Part shown: piece after piece, positions 24,612-33,134 of the stretch | How positions within the stretch are numbered: the first letter of the stretch is position 1 | Layout: every line of letters begins with the position of its first letter | Source of the DNA: Treponema bryantii NK4A124 | Lineage (GTDB): Bacteria; Spirochaetota; Spirochaetia; Treponematales; Treponemataceae | NCBI RefSeq assembly: GCF_000421345.1 | Contig: NZ_ATWV01000006.1 | Location: forward strand, 156,529 to 220,528 | Length of the DNA stretch: 64,000 nt | Reading direction: 5' to 3' | Made by a program: the position numbers and the translations under genes | The notes under the pieces: generated by a model | What the model saw: the letters and a program-made list of their open reading frames with translations, nothing else | Databases searched by the model: none | Told to the model about the DNA's origin: nothing

Positions 24612-25262
24612 ATGAAAAAGGGACTTACAGAAATTGTTTTTATTCTGGACAAGAGCGGTTCGATGAGCGGACTTGAGGCAGACACAATCGGTGGATACAA
24701 CTCTTTCCTGGAGCGTCAGAAAAAAGGAGAGGGCGAGGCTTATGTTTCGACTGTTCTTTTCAGTGACAGAAGTGCTGTAATTCATGACCGTGTGCCGATT
24801 GAAAAAATTGAGCCGATGACGGACAAGCAGTATTATGTTGACGGCTGCACAGCTCTGCTGGATGCGATGGGTGGTGCTATTCATCATATCGGAAATGTTC
24901 ATAAATATGCGCGCGAGGAAGACCGTCCTGAAAAAACAATTTTTGTGATTACGACTGACGGCCAGGAAAATGCCAGCTCGGAATACTCTTATGAAAAAAT
25001 TCAGAAGCTGGTAAAACGTCAGTCTGAAAAATATGGATGGGAGTTTATTTTCCTTGGTGCGAATATTGATGCATTTTCTGAAGCTGAGAGACTTGGAATT
25101 TGCCGCGATAGGGCAGTGCGCTACGAGTGTGATGCAGTTGGAACGGCAATAAATTTTTCTGTGCTCAGCTCAACTATATGTGATGTGCGAAGGGGAAAGA
25201 AAATGAAAGCAAACTGGAGTGCAGATATTACTGAGCACTATAACAAAACTAACGAACGATAG
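24612..25262 (+). CDS. von Willebrand factor A domain protein
   Basis: A 216-residue single VWA domain without signal peptide. The MIDAS is intact: FILDKSGSMSG (D-x-S-x-S), the conserved Thr in DGCTALLDAMG, and VITTDGQENAS (third Asp). Cytoplasmic VWA proteins scaffold metal-dependent protein complexes. The start at 24612 is preferred because the ATG at 24606 is part of the AAGGAG ribosome site. The gene sits between a macrodomain and an ADP-ribosylglycohydrolase gene, an arrangement suggesting it presents a modified protein target. Confidence 0.88.
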   Translation: MKKGLTEIVFILDKSGSMSGLEADTIGGYNSFLERQKKGEGEAYVSTVLFSDRSAVIHDRVPIEKIEPMTDKQYYVDGCTALLDAMGGAIHHIGNVHKYAREEDRPEKTIFVITTDGQENASSEYSYEKIQKLVKRQSEKYGWEFIFLGANIDAFSEAERLGICRDRAVRYECDAVGTAINFSVLSSTICDVRRGKKMKANWSADITEHYNKTNER

Positions 25263-25290
25263 TAAGCTTATAAAAAAGGAGGCTAGCAAA

Positions 25291-26109
25291 ATGTTTGGAG
25301 CAATTTTAGGTGATATTATTGGTCAGCCATACGAGTTTGACCGTGGACATAAAACAAAGGAGTTTCCGCTTTTTTCAAAGCATCCACATTTTACAGATGA
25401 CAGTGTAATGACAATTGCAATCTGTGATGGAATCTTAAAGGCCGGACTTGATGCTGATGAAAATACAATGAAAACTTCGATGATTACCAGCATGCAGCTC
25501 TGGGGCCATAAGTATCCTCATGCAGGATATGGCGGAAGATTTTATCAGTGGCTTGCGATGGAAAACACAAAGCCTTACAACAGCTGGGGAAACGGTTCGG
25601 CAATGCGCGTGGCTTCTGTGGGCTGGCTTTTCGAAACTCTGGAGCGAACACGTGAGGTTGCCTGCTGGAGTGCGGAGGTAACTCATAATCATCCGGAAGG
25701 AGTGAAGGGTGCTGAATCGGTTGCATGCGTAATCTGGATGGCCCGCAACGGATATTATAAAACTCAGATTAAAGAATATATCGAAAAAGAATTCGGCTAT
25801 GATCTTTCGAGAACCTGCGATGAAATCCGCCCGAATTATTATCATGTGGAAAGCTGTCAGAAGACTGTGCCGGAAGCAATTACTGCATTTTTTGAAGGAA
25901 ATGATTTTGAAGATGTAATCAGAACAGCAGTGAGCCTTGGTGGCGATTGCGACACCCTCACCGATATAGCAACAGCAATGGCCGAAGCTTTTTACGGTCT
26001 GCCGGAAAAGTTCAAGACCAGGGCTTATGAACTGACAACAGAAGATATGCATGAGGTGATGAAGGCTTTTGAGGAAAAAGCAATTGAAAGAAAAGTAAGA
26101 GAGGCGTAA
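25291..26109 (+). CDS. ADP-ribosylglycohydrolase (DraG/ARH family)
   Basis: A 272-residue enzyme. MFGAILGDIIGQPYEF is the family N-terminus, HFTDDSVMTIAICDGIL supplies the first pair of metal-binding Asp residues (T-D-D), and GGDCDTLTDIATAMAEAFYG the C-terminal G-G-D-x-D/T-D cluster binding the di-metal centre. It cleaves ADP-ribose from modified arginines or other acceptors. Start at 25291 has GGAGG upstream; the frame continues into the VWA gene and should not be used. It completes a macro-VWA-ARH set devoted to ADP-ribose removal; no transferase is visible nearby. Confidence 0.92.
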   Translation: MFGAILGDIIGQPYEFDRGHKTKEFPLFSKHPHFTDDSVMTIAICDGILKAGLDADENTMKTSMITSMQLWGHKYPHAGYGGRFYQWLAMENTKPYNSWGNGSAMRVASVGWLFETLERTREVACWSAEVTHNHPEGVKGAESVACVIWMARNGYYKTQIKEYIEKEFGYDLSRTCDEIRPNYYHVESCQKTVPEAITAFFEGNDFEDVIRTAVSLGGDCDTLTDIATAMAEAFYGLPEKFKTRAYELTTEDMHEVMKAFEEKAIERKVREA

Positions 26110-26140
26110 GATATTCAGGGGAGCACGAGGAGATTGAAAA

Positions 26141-26596
26141 ATGAAAGAGTATAAGTTTTACGGATGGCAGACAGCTGATTGCAAACCGGTAGATTCTGCT
26201 TTTGAGAAGATTGAAAATCCTCGGCACCTTTATGATATCCTCAGCGAAATCTGGTGTGTCGAAACTTGTGCTCCACGTCTCCGCGAAAAATGGAGCCGCG
26301 AAAATCAAACTGTGGGCCAGTGTTCAATTACTGCATTTTTGGTTCAGGATATTTTCGGCGGCAAAGTTTACGGCATTCTCCGAGACGGTGGAAACTATCA
26401 CTGCTACACTGTTGTTCCGCTGCCGGACGGTGGTGAATGTTTGTTTGACCTTACAAGCGAACAGTTTGGAGATGAAAAACTCTGCTACGAAAATAATCTA
26501 GAACAATTCCGCGAAGTGCATTTCGCAAAAGAAGAAAAACATCTGCGATACAATTATTTGAAGTCTGAACTTTTGAAGAAGCTGGAAGAGATGTGA
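26141..26596 (+). CDS. YunG-like protein
   Basis: A 151-residue protein resembling the YunG family: LSEIWCVETCAPRLREKW, TVGQCSITAFLVQDIFGGKV, NYHCYTVVPL and LFDLTSEQFG. The ordered Cys (GQCS), His (NYHCY) and Asp (FDLT) suggest a papain-like hydrolase fold, which is inference. It follows the ADP-ribosylglycohydrolase gene by 31 bp with a GAGGAGAT site, so it belongs to the ADP-ribose cluster. Its stop overlaps an isolated iteron. Confidence 0.72.
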   Translation: MKEYKFYGWQTADCKPVDSAFEKIENPRHLYDILSEIWCVETCAPRLREKWSRENQTVGQCSITAFLVQDIFGGKVYGILRDGGNYHCYTVVPLPDGGECLFDLTSEQFGDEKLCYENNLEQFREVHFAKEEKHLRYNYLKSELLKKLEEM

Positions 26597-26613
26597 TAAC
26601 CAGACTGTTACAT
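26595..26613 (-). repeat. isolated iteron outside the origin clusters
   Basis: GATAACCAGACTGTTACAT matches the inverted iteron consensus at 17 of 19 positions. It lies 3.7 kb from the right cluster, between the convergent YunG and ATE/Aat genes. It may be a titration or handcuffing site for RepA, or a leftover of a former cluster. Confidence 0.6.
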
Positions 26614-26616
26614 CAG

Positions 26617-28185
26617 TTACATATCAAATAGATTTTTAATCTCACACTTCAGCGGTACCTGCTTATACTTCTCCAGTTTTGCGAGGTACTGCTTTCTTGT
26701 GATTTCGCGGGCGCCGTAGCGGGCCATGTTTTCGGTGTAGGTCTGACAGTCAATCAGTTTTCCGCCGGCTTTCTGGAAGGCCCTGGCGAAGAGGACGAAG
26801 GCGCTCTTGGAGCTGTTTGGTTCAATCGTGAACATGGACTCGCCGCAGAAGACGCTGCCAAGTAAGATGCCATAAAAGCCGCCGACCAGCTTTCCGTCCT
26901 TCCAGACTTCAATGCTGTGGGCGTAGCCTGCCTTGTGAAATTTCTTGTAAGCCTTAATCATCTTAGGTCCAATCCAGGTGCCGATCTGGTCTGCTCGTTT
27001 CTGCTTTGCACAGTTTTTGATTACATCACCAAAAGCTTTATCAATTGTGTAAGTGTAGGGATTGTGCTTAAGAAATTTTTCAATTGATTTTGAAACGTGC
27101 AGCTGACGGATTGGAATCACAAAACGCTTTTTTGGGGACTGCCACAAAACCGGCTCGCCCTGATCTTCGTTGAACCAGGGAAAAACTCCCTGATTATAAG
27201 CCGAATAAAGAAGCCGTAGAGGAATGTTATCGGTCACGAGGGAAAGCTCATCATAGCTGTAAATCAGGCCGGGGGCGGGGAACTCAAAGAAGTCGTCGGG
27301 GTCAATTTTTGTCGAGCGTGATTTTTCATTTTCAATGCGAAGATAATTTTCCAGAACCTGCGGGCACTGCTCGAGGCCCATGCTGTTAGTCCAGACTCCA
27401 TTAAGCAGAAGCTGGTAAGGCTTATAGTTTGTCTTGTAATTCATCTTGCGGCAGTGGGGTAAGTAAAGGCCCAGATAGTAATAGGGAAAATGATTCTGCA
27501 GACAAAAGTTGATTTCCACAAGAACACTGTAAACGCCAATGCTGCGCTTAAGCACTTCCTCGCTGATATCATAATAAAAATAATTTGAGGAAAGTCCGGT
27601 GATAAATCCATGCTGGTCAAAAACATAATCGAGGATGCTCACGCCGATCAGCTGGCCTTTAAGTTTGTAATCAAGATTGATAACACCGCTGTAGCCGCCG
27701 TTCATATTTTTCAGGTCTTCGGCCGCTTCCTGCAAAGTGAGACGGGTGAAGCCGGGCGTGCCTTCATTATGATGATTGTAATAATTGCGGTATATGAGGG
27801 CTTTTTCATCAGTGCAAAAATCAGCCGGATCCGAAGTAATTATAACTTCTACATCCTGATTTTTATGAAGGACTCGTCGCTGACTTTTTGAAGGCGCAAA
27901 AGTTTTTACGGGGATGCGGATTGGAATACATTCATGACAATTCTGGCAGCGGGTATTATAAGCCATGGAAGAGTAGCGGCGGAAGCCCTGATGGAGAAGT
28001 CTTTCATAAACAATGCAGTCCAGTTTTTCAATGGATAGGGGCGAGGTCTTACTCGAATCCAACCAGTCGAAGTAGGTCAGGATATTTTCAGCCTGACGGT
28101 CCGGGAAGTAACCACACTCGGTCACGTTCTTCCCGAACATCATATTCTTGAAAACTTTCTCAATGTTGATTTCAGCTTCAGCCAT
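26617..28185 (-). CDS. fused arginyl/leucyl-type tRNA-protein transferase (ATE + Aat)
   Basis: A 522-residue fusion of two N-degron enzymes. Residues 1-270 look like an arginyltransferase (ATE/Bpt): CGYFPDRQAENILTYF, LLHQGFRRYSSMAYNTRC followed by CHECIPIRI, and YYLGLYLPHCRKMNYK. Residues 320-520 are leucyl/phenylalanyl-tRNA-protein transferase: YNQGVFPWF (about 335), GTWIGPKMIKAYKKFHKAGY, GESMFTIEPNSSKSAFV (about 449) and LIDCQTYTENMARYGAREI. Both would attach destabilising amino acids to protein N-termini for Clp proteolysis. TATAAT lies 7 nt before the ATG; the transcript is probably leaderless. Confidence 0.88.
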   Translation of the reverse strand: MAEAEINIEKVFKNMMFGKNVTECGYFPDRQAENILTYFDWLDSSKTSPLSIEKLDCIVYERLLHQGFRRYSSMAYNTRCQNCHECIPIRIPVKTFAPSKSQRRVLHKNQDVEVIITSDPADFCTDEKALIYRNYYNHHNEGTPGFTRLTLQEAAEDLKNMNGGYSGVINLDYKLKGQLIGVSILDYVFDQHGFITGLSSNYFYYDISEEVLKRSIGVYSVLVEINFCLQNHFPYYYLGLYLPHCRKMNYKTNYKPYQLLLNGVWTNSMGLEQCPQVLENYLRIENEKSRSTKIDPDDFFEFPAPGLIYSYDELSLVTDNIPLRLLYSAYNQGVFPWFNEDQGEPVLWQSPKKRFVIPIRQLHVSKSIEKFLKHNPYTYTIDKAFGDVIKNCAKQKRADQIGTWIGPKMIKAYKKFHKAGYAHSIEVWKDGKLVGGFYGILLGSVFCGESMFTIEPNSSKSAFVLFARAFQKAGGKLIDCQTYTENMARYGAREITRKQYLAKLEKYKQVPLKCEIKNLFDM

Positions 28186-28260
28186 AGTGATGATTATAGT
28201 TTAACTAATTTTGGGGTAGAGGGGCAATAAATTTTTTTCTATAATTATTGAGTTAATTGT

Positions 28261-29067
28261 ATGACAGACCTTTTGATTGGCACCAGCGGATATGATTACC
28301 CGGAATGGAAGGGAGTTTTTTATCCGGAGGATTTGAAGCGAAAAGATTTTCTCTCTTATTATGCGACTCAGTTCAATGCGCTGGAGTTGAATAATACTTT
28401 TTACAATATGCCTACGGCAGAACGCCTTCTTAGTTTTTATGAAAGGTCTGAAGGAAAACTGAATTTCAGCGTGAAGGCGAACAGACTGCTGACTCATGAA
28501 ATAAGTGGCGGCTGGCAGACTGCGGCGGAGGATTTCAGGACGGCGGTTGAGCCTCTGCAGGAAAAGGGCTGTCTTTCTGCGCTGCTTTTTCAACTTCCGG
28601 AAAGCTTTCATTACACGCCTGATAACCGCATTTACCTTGCAAAACTGATACAGGAGTTTGAGGGATTTCCTGTGATGGTAGAGTTTCGTCATAAGGAATG
28701 GATTCGTCCGTCTGTATTTGAAGGTCTTGAAAAACGTGATGCTGGAATTGTATTTTGTGATATGCCTCAGTTAAAAAATCTTCCGGATGGTAGTGCGGTA
28801 AATACGCCTTTTATTGGGAGCAATGCTTATATCCGTCTTCATGGGCGAAACGAAGGAGCCTGGTACTCAACAGGAGATTCACCAAATGGTTCTGCCCGCT
28901 ATTGTTATGATTATTCTGATGATGAGCTGGCTCAATTCGTGCCGGTCGTGATTAAGGCCGGGGGCGAAGGAAAGAAAGTGCAAATCTACTTTAATAATCA
29001 TCCGAACGGAAGCGGAGCAAAAAATGCAGCAAAGTTGAAGAGTATGATTGAAGGTGTCTCAAAATGA
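28261..29067 (+). CDS. DUF72 (YecE-like) protein
   Basis: A 268-residue TIM-barrel-like protein. LIGTSGYDYPEWKGVFYP, FNALELNNTFYNMP, FSVKANRLLTHE and VMVEFRHKEWIRP are the standard DUF72 blocks, ending with VQIYFNNHPNGSGAKNA. Enzymatic role unproven. It overlaps the next gene (DUF523-NUDIX) by 4 bp (ATGA). Confidence 0.9.
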   Translation: MTDLLIGTSGYDYPEWKGVFYPEDLKRKDFLSYYATQFNALELNNTFYNMPTAERLLSFYERSEGKLNFSVKANRLLTHEISGGWQTAAEDFRTAVEPLQEKGCLSALLFQLPESFHYTPDNRIYLAKLIQEFEGFPVMVEFRHKEWIRPSVFEGLEKRDAGIVFCDMPQLKNLPDGSAVNTPFIGSNAYIRLHGRNEGAWYSTGDSPNGSARYCYDYSDDELAQFVPVVIKAGGEGKKVQIYFNNHPNGSGAKNAAKLKSMIEGVSK

Positions 29068-29906
29068 AAGTAATAGTCAGTGCCTGCCTGGCCGGCGACA
29101 ATTGCAAATACAATGGTGGAAATAATTTCAATCAGAAGCTGATGGACTTCCTCAAGTCTCACGAGATGATAAAAGTCTGTCCTGAAGTTTTAGGCGGTCT
29201 CCCCACTCCGCGACCTTCTGCAGAAATTGTAAATGGCCAGGTCATGAACACAGAAGGAAAAAATATCACAAAAGAATTTTCGCAGGGAGCCCAGCTTGCT
29301 TTTGAAATTGTAAAGAAAGAAAATCCCGATTTAATAATCCTTCAAAGCCGAAGCCCTTCCTGTGGAATCAAGCAGATTTATGACGGAACTTTCTCCGGTA
29401 ACAAAATCCCTGGTCACGGACTTTTTGCAGACCTTTGCATTAAGGCTGGCTACAAGGTTTTAGATATTGAAGATATTGAGGAAAATTTGTGTAACAGTAT
29501 GAAACAAGTAACAGTAAGCGGAGCAATCATTCTTCGTACAAATCCAGAAACAAACAAAAAAGAAATATTTGCAACTCAGCGGGGTTATGGCGATTGGAAA
29601 GGATGGTGGGAATTCCCGGGCGGAAAGCTTGAAGTTGGAGAAACTCCAGAGCAGTGCATTGAACGTGAGATTCGGGAGGAGCTGGCAACAGAAGTTAAGG
29701 CCGAGAAAATTCTTGGAGTAGTGGATTATGATTATCCAAATTTCCATCTGACCATGCATTGTATTTTGTGCACGATTGTATCTGGGGAATTAAAGCTCCT
29801 CGAACATGAAGCAGCCCGCTGGCTCACAAATGAAACTCTGCGCTCTGTAGATTGGCTTCCAGCAGATCAGTTGATTTTGGATAAGATTGGAGAGGTCCTG
29901 AAATGA
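29064..29906 (+). CDS. DUF523 (TudS-like) domain fused to NUDIX hydrolase
   Basis: A 280-residue fusion. Residues 1-144 are DUF523: VSACLAGDNCKYNG, VCPEVLGGLPTPR and LQSRSPSCGIKQIYDG supply the three conserved cysteines that hold a 4Fe-4S cluster in thiouracil-desulfidase-like proteins. Residues 145-280 are a NUDIX hydrolase (GGKLEVGETPEQ, then IEREIREELATEV as the Nudix box), MutT/CTP-pyrophosphohydrolase-like. A Met at the junction matches the start of a free-standing paralogue at 44572. It could sanitise modified nucleotides. Its 3' end overlaps a truncated second DUF523 start. Confidence 0.88.
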   Translation: MKVIVSACLAGDNCKYNGGNNFNQKLMDFLKSHEMIKVCPEVLGGLPTPRPSAEIVNGQVMNTEGKNITKEFSQGAQLAFEIVKKENPDLIILQSRSPSCGIKQIYDGTFSGNKIPGHGLFADLCIKAGYKVLDIEDIEENLCNSMKQVTVSGAIILRTNPETNKKEIFATQRGYGDWKGWWEFPGGKLEVGETPEQCIEREIREELATEVKAEKILGVVDYDYPNFHLTMHCILCTIVSGELKLLEHEAARWLTNETLRSVDWLPADQLILDKIGEVLK

Positions 29907-29952
29907 AAATAATACTCAGTGCCTGCCTGGCCGGCGATAATTGCAAATACAA
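29903..29952 (+). pseudogene. truncated 5' end of a second DUF523 copy
   Basis: Fifty bases starting ATGAAAATAATACTCAGTGC repeat the first 50 bases of the DUF523 domain at 29064 with only a few changes and encode MKIILSACLAGDNCKYK. Homology stops abruptly at 29953, where the 3' end of the opposite-strand gene begins. This marks a recombination joint after a tandem DUF523-NUDIX duplication. Confidence 0.8.
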
Positions 29953-29956
29953 GGAC

Positions 29957-31321
29957 TTATATCAACTTTGCTACATCCTCAGGAAGCCAGGTAATTTCTT
30001 TGCCAAATTGTTCCATGTCTTTATCAAACACATGTATGAAATCGATGACTTTTCCGTATTCGCTCGGGAACATACTTTCACAGTATCTTGTAGCACAGGA
30101 ATGAGGAACGATACCAATATAATCATTACCTTCAAAGCGGGCCAGGATTTCTTTTGCATCTTCGAGGATAACGGGAAGCCCTGCCGCTGAAAGAGTAGTG
30201 TAAAAAGTTACTGCTTCAAGCTGACGGTATTTTCCTCTAAGAGTGAAATAGTATCCTGCTTTTTCGAGGCGTTCTTTGTATTCTTCTTCTGATAATTCAC
30301 CAAGTCTGAAGTCATATTCGAGTTCTCTCTTATCATTGCAAACCATTAAATCAAGATGGGTACTATTTCCGCCCCTTATGATTTCCCAAGGATGGCCTCC
30401 CATGTTTTTTCTTGAATACCATTCATCCCAGGCTTTTGGATCTTCAAAATCAATGCCAGGTCCTTCATTTAAACCGCAGCCTTTTCCTGTAAGACCTTCG
30501 TCACGACCGTCAGCATATTTTAGATAAAGTTCAGAGAGGGTCATTTCTTGCGTATCATAATTCAAAGCTTTGTAGCCAAGTTCACAGGCCTTAAAAAAAT
30601 CATTAGCCGTAAAGTTTTTTATACGAGGAATTTTAGTCTTATCATTTACTCCGGTTTTCAGTATGTTGCGAAAAGTGAAAATTGTTTCTTCAGATAAGCC
30701 ATCAAAATCAAACTGCCTCCGCTCTGAATTATATTTCCACAAAACAGAACGCTTGATTATTCCTGTCCGGAATTTGTAAGGAAGATTCTTATTAACAAAA
30801 TCGTTGTAAGTTCCATTTTTCAACATATCAAGAGATTCTTTTACGGCTGGAGTAATAAGATTACAGAGCATTACTGCAGCTTCATCTGAATAATCAGGTT
30901 CTCCTTCTTTCTTCATCTCTGCACTAATTATTGTTTTATTTCCTAAAGCTACAGCACGGAAACGAGTAGTTCCGTCACTATCTTTGCTGTCAACAATAAC
31001 AAATTTATACCAGATTTTTTCCTGCGGATAATCGTATTTCCAGAGTTCTTCGTATTCTTTATAAGTTTTTACTTCACCATATTCTTTAAGATCTTCAAAA
31101 GAATCATAATCAGAAATATCTCCACGAGGGATAAAAAGCCAGAGAAACTTTGCTTCATCATTATCTTCAAGGGGAGCAAGAGGCGAGAGCATTTCGAAAA
31201 GAGGTTCCATTGCTTTTGCAAGAGCAGGTCTTACGCCAGAAGGATTCAAATAACCTCGATCAAAGTATTTGAGCAGCCTGTCAATGTCAGGTGCAACAAG
31301 TTTGTAATTCTGATATTTCAC
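29957..31321 (-). CDS. uncharacterised 454-residue protein
   Basis: No family is recognised. The protein is mixed alpha/beta, acidic and soluble, with no membrane segment. Notable stretches: FVIVDSKDSDGTTRFRAVALGN, YADGRDEGLTGKGCGLNEG, WEIIRGGNSTHLDLMVCND and VPHSCATRYCESMFP. The last two contain conserved-looking His and Cys residues. The start is GTG at 31321 with AGGAG 7 nt upstream; a longer in-frame start lacks such a site. Its 3' end coincides with the broken DUF523 copy, so it probably arrived with the adjacent CI-like module. Confidence 0.6.
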   Translation of the reverse strand: MKYQNYKLVAPDIDRLLKYFDRGYLNPSGVRPALAKAMEPLFEMLSPLAPLEDNDEAKFLWLFIPRGDISDYDSFEDLKEYGEVKTYKEYEELWKYDYPQEKIWYKFVIVDSKDSDGTTRFRAVALGNKTIISAEMKKEGEPDYSDEAAVMLCNLITPAVKESLDMLKNGTYNDFVNKNLPYKFRTGIIKRSVLWKYNSERRQFDFDGLSEETIFTFRNILKTGVNDKTKIPRIKNFTANDFFKACELGYKALNYDTQEMTLSELYLKYADGRDEGLTGKGCGLNEGPGIDFEDPKAWDEWYSRKNMGGHPWEIIRGGNSTHLDLMVCNDKRELEYDFRLGELSEEEYKERLEKAGYYFTLRGKYRQLEAVTFYTTLSAAGLPVILEDAKEILARFEGNDYIGIVPHSCATRYCESMFPSEYGKVIDFIHVFDKDMEQFGKEITWLPEDVAKLI

Positions 31322-31428
31322 TTTAATGACTCCTGTTGAAATTGATATTTGAAATTTTATCATCAATAGGATTGGGTGTCATTAAAGTAGAAGTTTAAAC
31401 TAATGTGGATTGATATGAATAACGTTAC

Positions 31429-32076
31429 TTATTTCTCTAGAAATCTATTAATAAGATTCATTATTATTTCTTTGTCTGATGGATTTAGTGCATCGAATCT
31501 AGAATTCAATTTGAAATTCTTTTTAAATTTACATAACTGATTATATTCTTCCAGAGACATTTGTTCGCCATTTATTCCAGGATAATTAAATGAGGAAGCT
31601 GCTTCCCCAGTAGCAATGAATACAAAGCTTTGACTCATATAAACTGCAATCTGATACACAATATATGGGTCGGGAAAATTTCTGTCATCTCTCCAATTTA
31701 GTAAAGTTACTTCATCTGCATAGTCTTTAAGATATTCATGAAGGGGAGGTTTTCTAGTTGAATCTGTCGGATCGCAATAGCAATCGTTAATTCTTTTATA
31801 AATCATTGAAGGCAAAGAATTTCCATTACCATGCCAGGTTAGGTGGCCGGTGATTAACCATTCTGGTGCCACCTGAAGAAAAGCTGAAATTTGCAAAACT
31901 CTATCTGCAGATGGAAGACCATTTAAGGCTTTCCAGTTTGAGATAGATTGAGGTTTTAATCCAACATAATCACAAAGATCCTGTCGTCTCTTTTTCATAC
32001 GTTTCAATTGGTCATCAATTCTATCAACGAAGTCTGCACCATCTTTAATTATTTCGTTCTGCACGTTCTGAGTCAT
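31429..32076 (-). CDS. CI-like repressor with two HTH-like halves
   Basis: A 215-residue protein. Residues 20-77 resemble the N-terminal domain of phage CI repressors: RRQDLCDYVGLKPQSISNWK, then LPSADRVLQISAFLQVAPEWLITG. A second, similar segment (WRDDRNFPDPYIVYQIAVYMSQ and FVFIATG, residues 118-153) repeats the last part, suggesting internal duplication. There is no protease-type C-terminal domain. It should control the divergent small-HTH operon through GTTAATAA sites in the shared intergenic region. TATACT lies 6 nt before its ATG. Confidence 0.75.
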   Translation of the reverse strand: MTQNVQNEIIKDGADFVDRIDDQLKRMKKRRQDLCDYVGLKPQSISNWKALNGLPSADRVLQISAFLQVAPEWLITGHLTWHGNGNSLPSMIYKRINDCYCDPTDSTRKPPLHEYLKDYADEVTLLNWRDDRNFPDPYIVYQIAVYMSQSFVFIATGEAASSFNYPGINGEQMSLEEYNQLCKFKKNFKLNSRFDALNPSDKEIIMNLINRFLEK

Positions 32077-32102
32077 AAAAAAAGTATAACATTATATATA
32101 AA

Positions 32103-32200
32103 ATATGTTAATAAAATTTAATAAATGATTGACAAATGTTAATAATAGTGTATTATAAATGTTAATAACCGTGTAATTATATTGTTAATAAGTATTAACG
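32103..32200 (+). promoter_or_regulatory. divergent control region with repeated TGTTAATAA sites
   Basis: TGTTAATAA recurs at 32106, 32137, 32159 and 32181, the last forming the palindrome GTTAAT-N4-ATTAAC (32182-32197). A promoter TTGACA (32129-32134)-N16-TATTAT (32151-32156) reads into the small-HTH operon and contains one of the sites. The layout fits repression by the divergent CI-like protein. Confidence 0.65.
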
Positions 32201-32211
32201 AGGAGGTAACT

Positions 32212-32556
32212 TTGAGCGGAGAAGATGTAATGAGATTGAAAGCTATAGAGATGAAAGTTGATTGCATTCTTGAAACAATGCAAGCTCAGCAGACAGAAAA
32301 ACTGGATGTTGAAAAACTTAACTCTATAGATTCGGAATGGATTACTTTGCGCCAGGCATGCGAATTGCTGGGTGCTTCGTATTCGAGAAAGACGATACAG
32401 ACCAGGCCGGAACTTCAGCCTTGTCTTGGTCGCGGGGTAAAAATCGGGCGTTGCAAATGCTGGACTCGTGCACAGATTGCAGAATGGCTTGCAGCAAGAA
32501 CCCCTGAACAAAAAGCAGCATATCGAAAGAAATATGCTGAGGAGGTAGCAAAATGA
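32212..32556 (+). CDS. small excisionase-like HTH protein
   Basis: A protein of about 114 residues. The core WITLRQACELLGASYSRKTI, then ELQPCLGRGVKIGRCKCWTRAQIAEWL has the pattern of MerR/excisionase-type winged helices (HTH_17), with an N-terminal helix that may dimerise. The TTG start at 32212 has GAGGAGGT just upstream; ATG at 32230 is the alternative. It is the first gene under the CI-controlled promoter, consistent with an excisionase or early regulator of a small mobile element. Confidence 0.65.
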   Translation: MSGEDVMRLKAIEMKVDCILETMQAQQTEKLDVEKLNSIDSEWITLRQACELLGASYSRKTIQTRPELQPCLGRGVKIGRCKCWTRAQIAEWLAARTPEQKAAYRKKYAEEVAK

Positions 32557-32747
32557 TTGTAATAAGCCAGCTTTCTGCTGGCAAAAAAAAAGCAGTGAAG
32601 AAACTGGCACTTTCAACACTGCGTACTAACAATAGTTTTCGTCGAAAACCTTTGTCGATATCTTTATTTTATCATACTTCAATATTGATGTCGACCAGTA
32701 AGTTTAATCAGGAGGTGTCGCATGAAGCGCCCTTCAAAAAGTCCTAA
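32553..32747 (+). CDS. possible small ORF, doubtful
   Basis: A 64-codon frame overlapping the previous gene by ATGA, with GAGGAGGT at a good distance. Against it, the sequence contains a hairpin (GCCAGC-N5-GCTGGC at 32564-32580) followed by nine A residues, and its protein is basic and low-complexity without recognisable features. The hairpin followed by the A run could be a slippery or regulatory element. It is listed because the translation signals are strong. Confidence 0.3.
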   Translation: MIVISQLSAGKKKAVKKLALSTLRTNNSFRRKPLSISLFYHTSILMSTSKFNQEVSHEAPFKKS

Positions 32748-33123
32748 GAGAGGAGGGTATATTACACTCCAGGATTGGATGGTACGACATTATCATCTTT
32801 ACGGCAGGGAGTTAATTCTCTATGCAGTAATTCAGTCCTTCTCGCAGGACGGAGATTCCTTTTTTACAGGCAGCATAAATTATCTGTCTTTCTGGACAGG
32901 TTTTTCTAAGCCGACAGTAATCAAGTATTTGAAGCAGCTTGTTTCTGATGGATTGATTATGAAAGAAGAGATTTATTGCGAAGATCCGCCGAAAAATCTG
33001 TCTAAGGAAGAACTTAAAAAATGGCAGGGAAAGCATCGTCATTTTTGTAAGTACTGGACTACCTTTTCCAGATTGAGTCCGGATGAGCAGTCGGCAATAA
33101 TCTCTGATGCAAAAAAGGGATAA
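32722..33123 (+). CDS. winged-helix protein, replisome-organiser-like
   Basis: A 133-residue protein. YITLQDWMVRHYHLYGRELILYAVIQSF and SINYLSFWTGFSKPTVIKYLKQLVSDGLI give the winged helix seen at the N-terminus of many plasmid and phage replication proteins. AGGAGGTG precedes the ATG. It directly precedes a segment with DnaA boxes and repeated ATGGGT motifs, so a role in replication of a small element is reasonable inference; the usual C-terminal replication domain is absent. Confidence 0.6.
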   Translation: MKRPSKSPKRGGYITLQDWMVRHYHLYGRELILYAVIQSFSQDGDSFFTGSINYLSFWTGFSKPTVIKYLKQLVSDGLIMKEEIYCEDPPKNLSKEELKKWQGKHRHFCKYWTTFSRLSPDEQSAIISDAKKG

Positions 33124-33134
33124 TAGGTAAGATT

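Noticed and set aside
25435..26052. 205-codon minus-strand ORF inside the ADP-ribosylglycohydrolase gene
   Set aside because: It is antisense to a strongly conserved gene, with Cys/His-rich composition typical of shadow frames.
28201..28692. 163-codon minus-strand ORF overlapping the DUF72 gene
   Set aside because: Antisense to a recognisable DUF72 protein; Arg-rich and without motifs.
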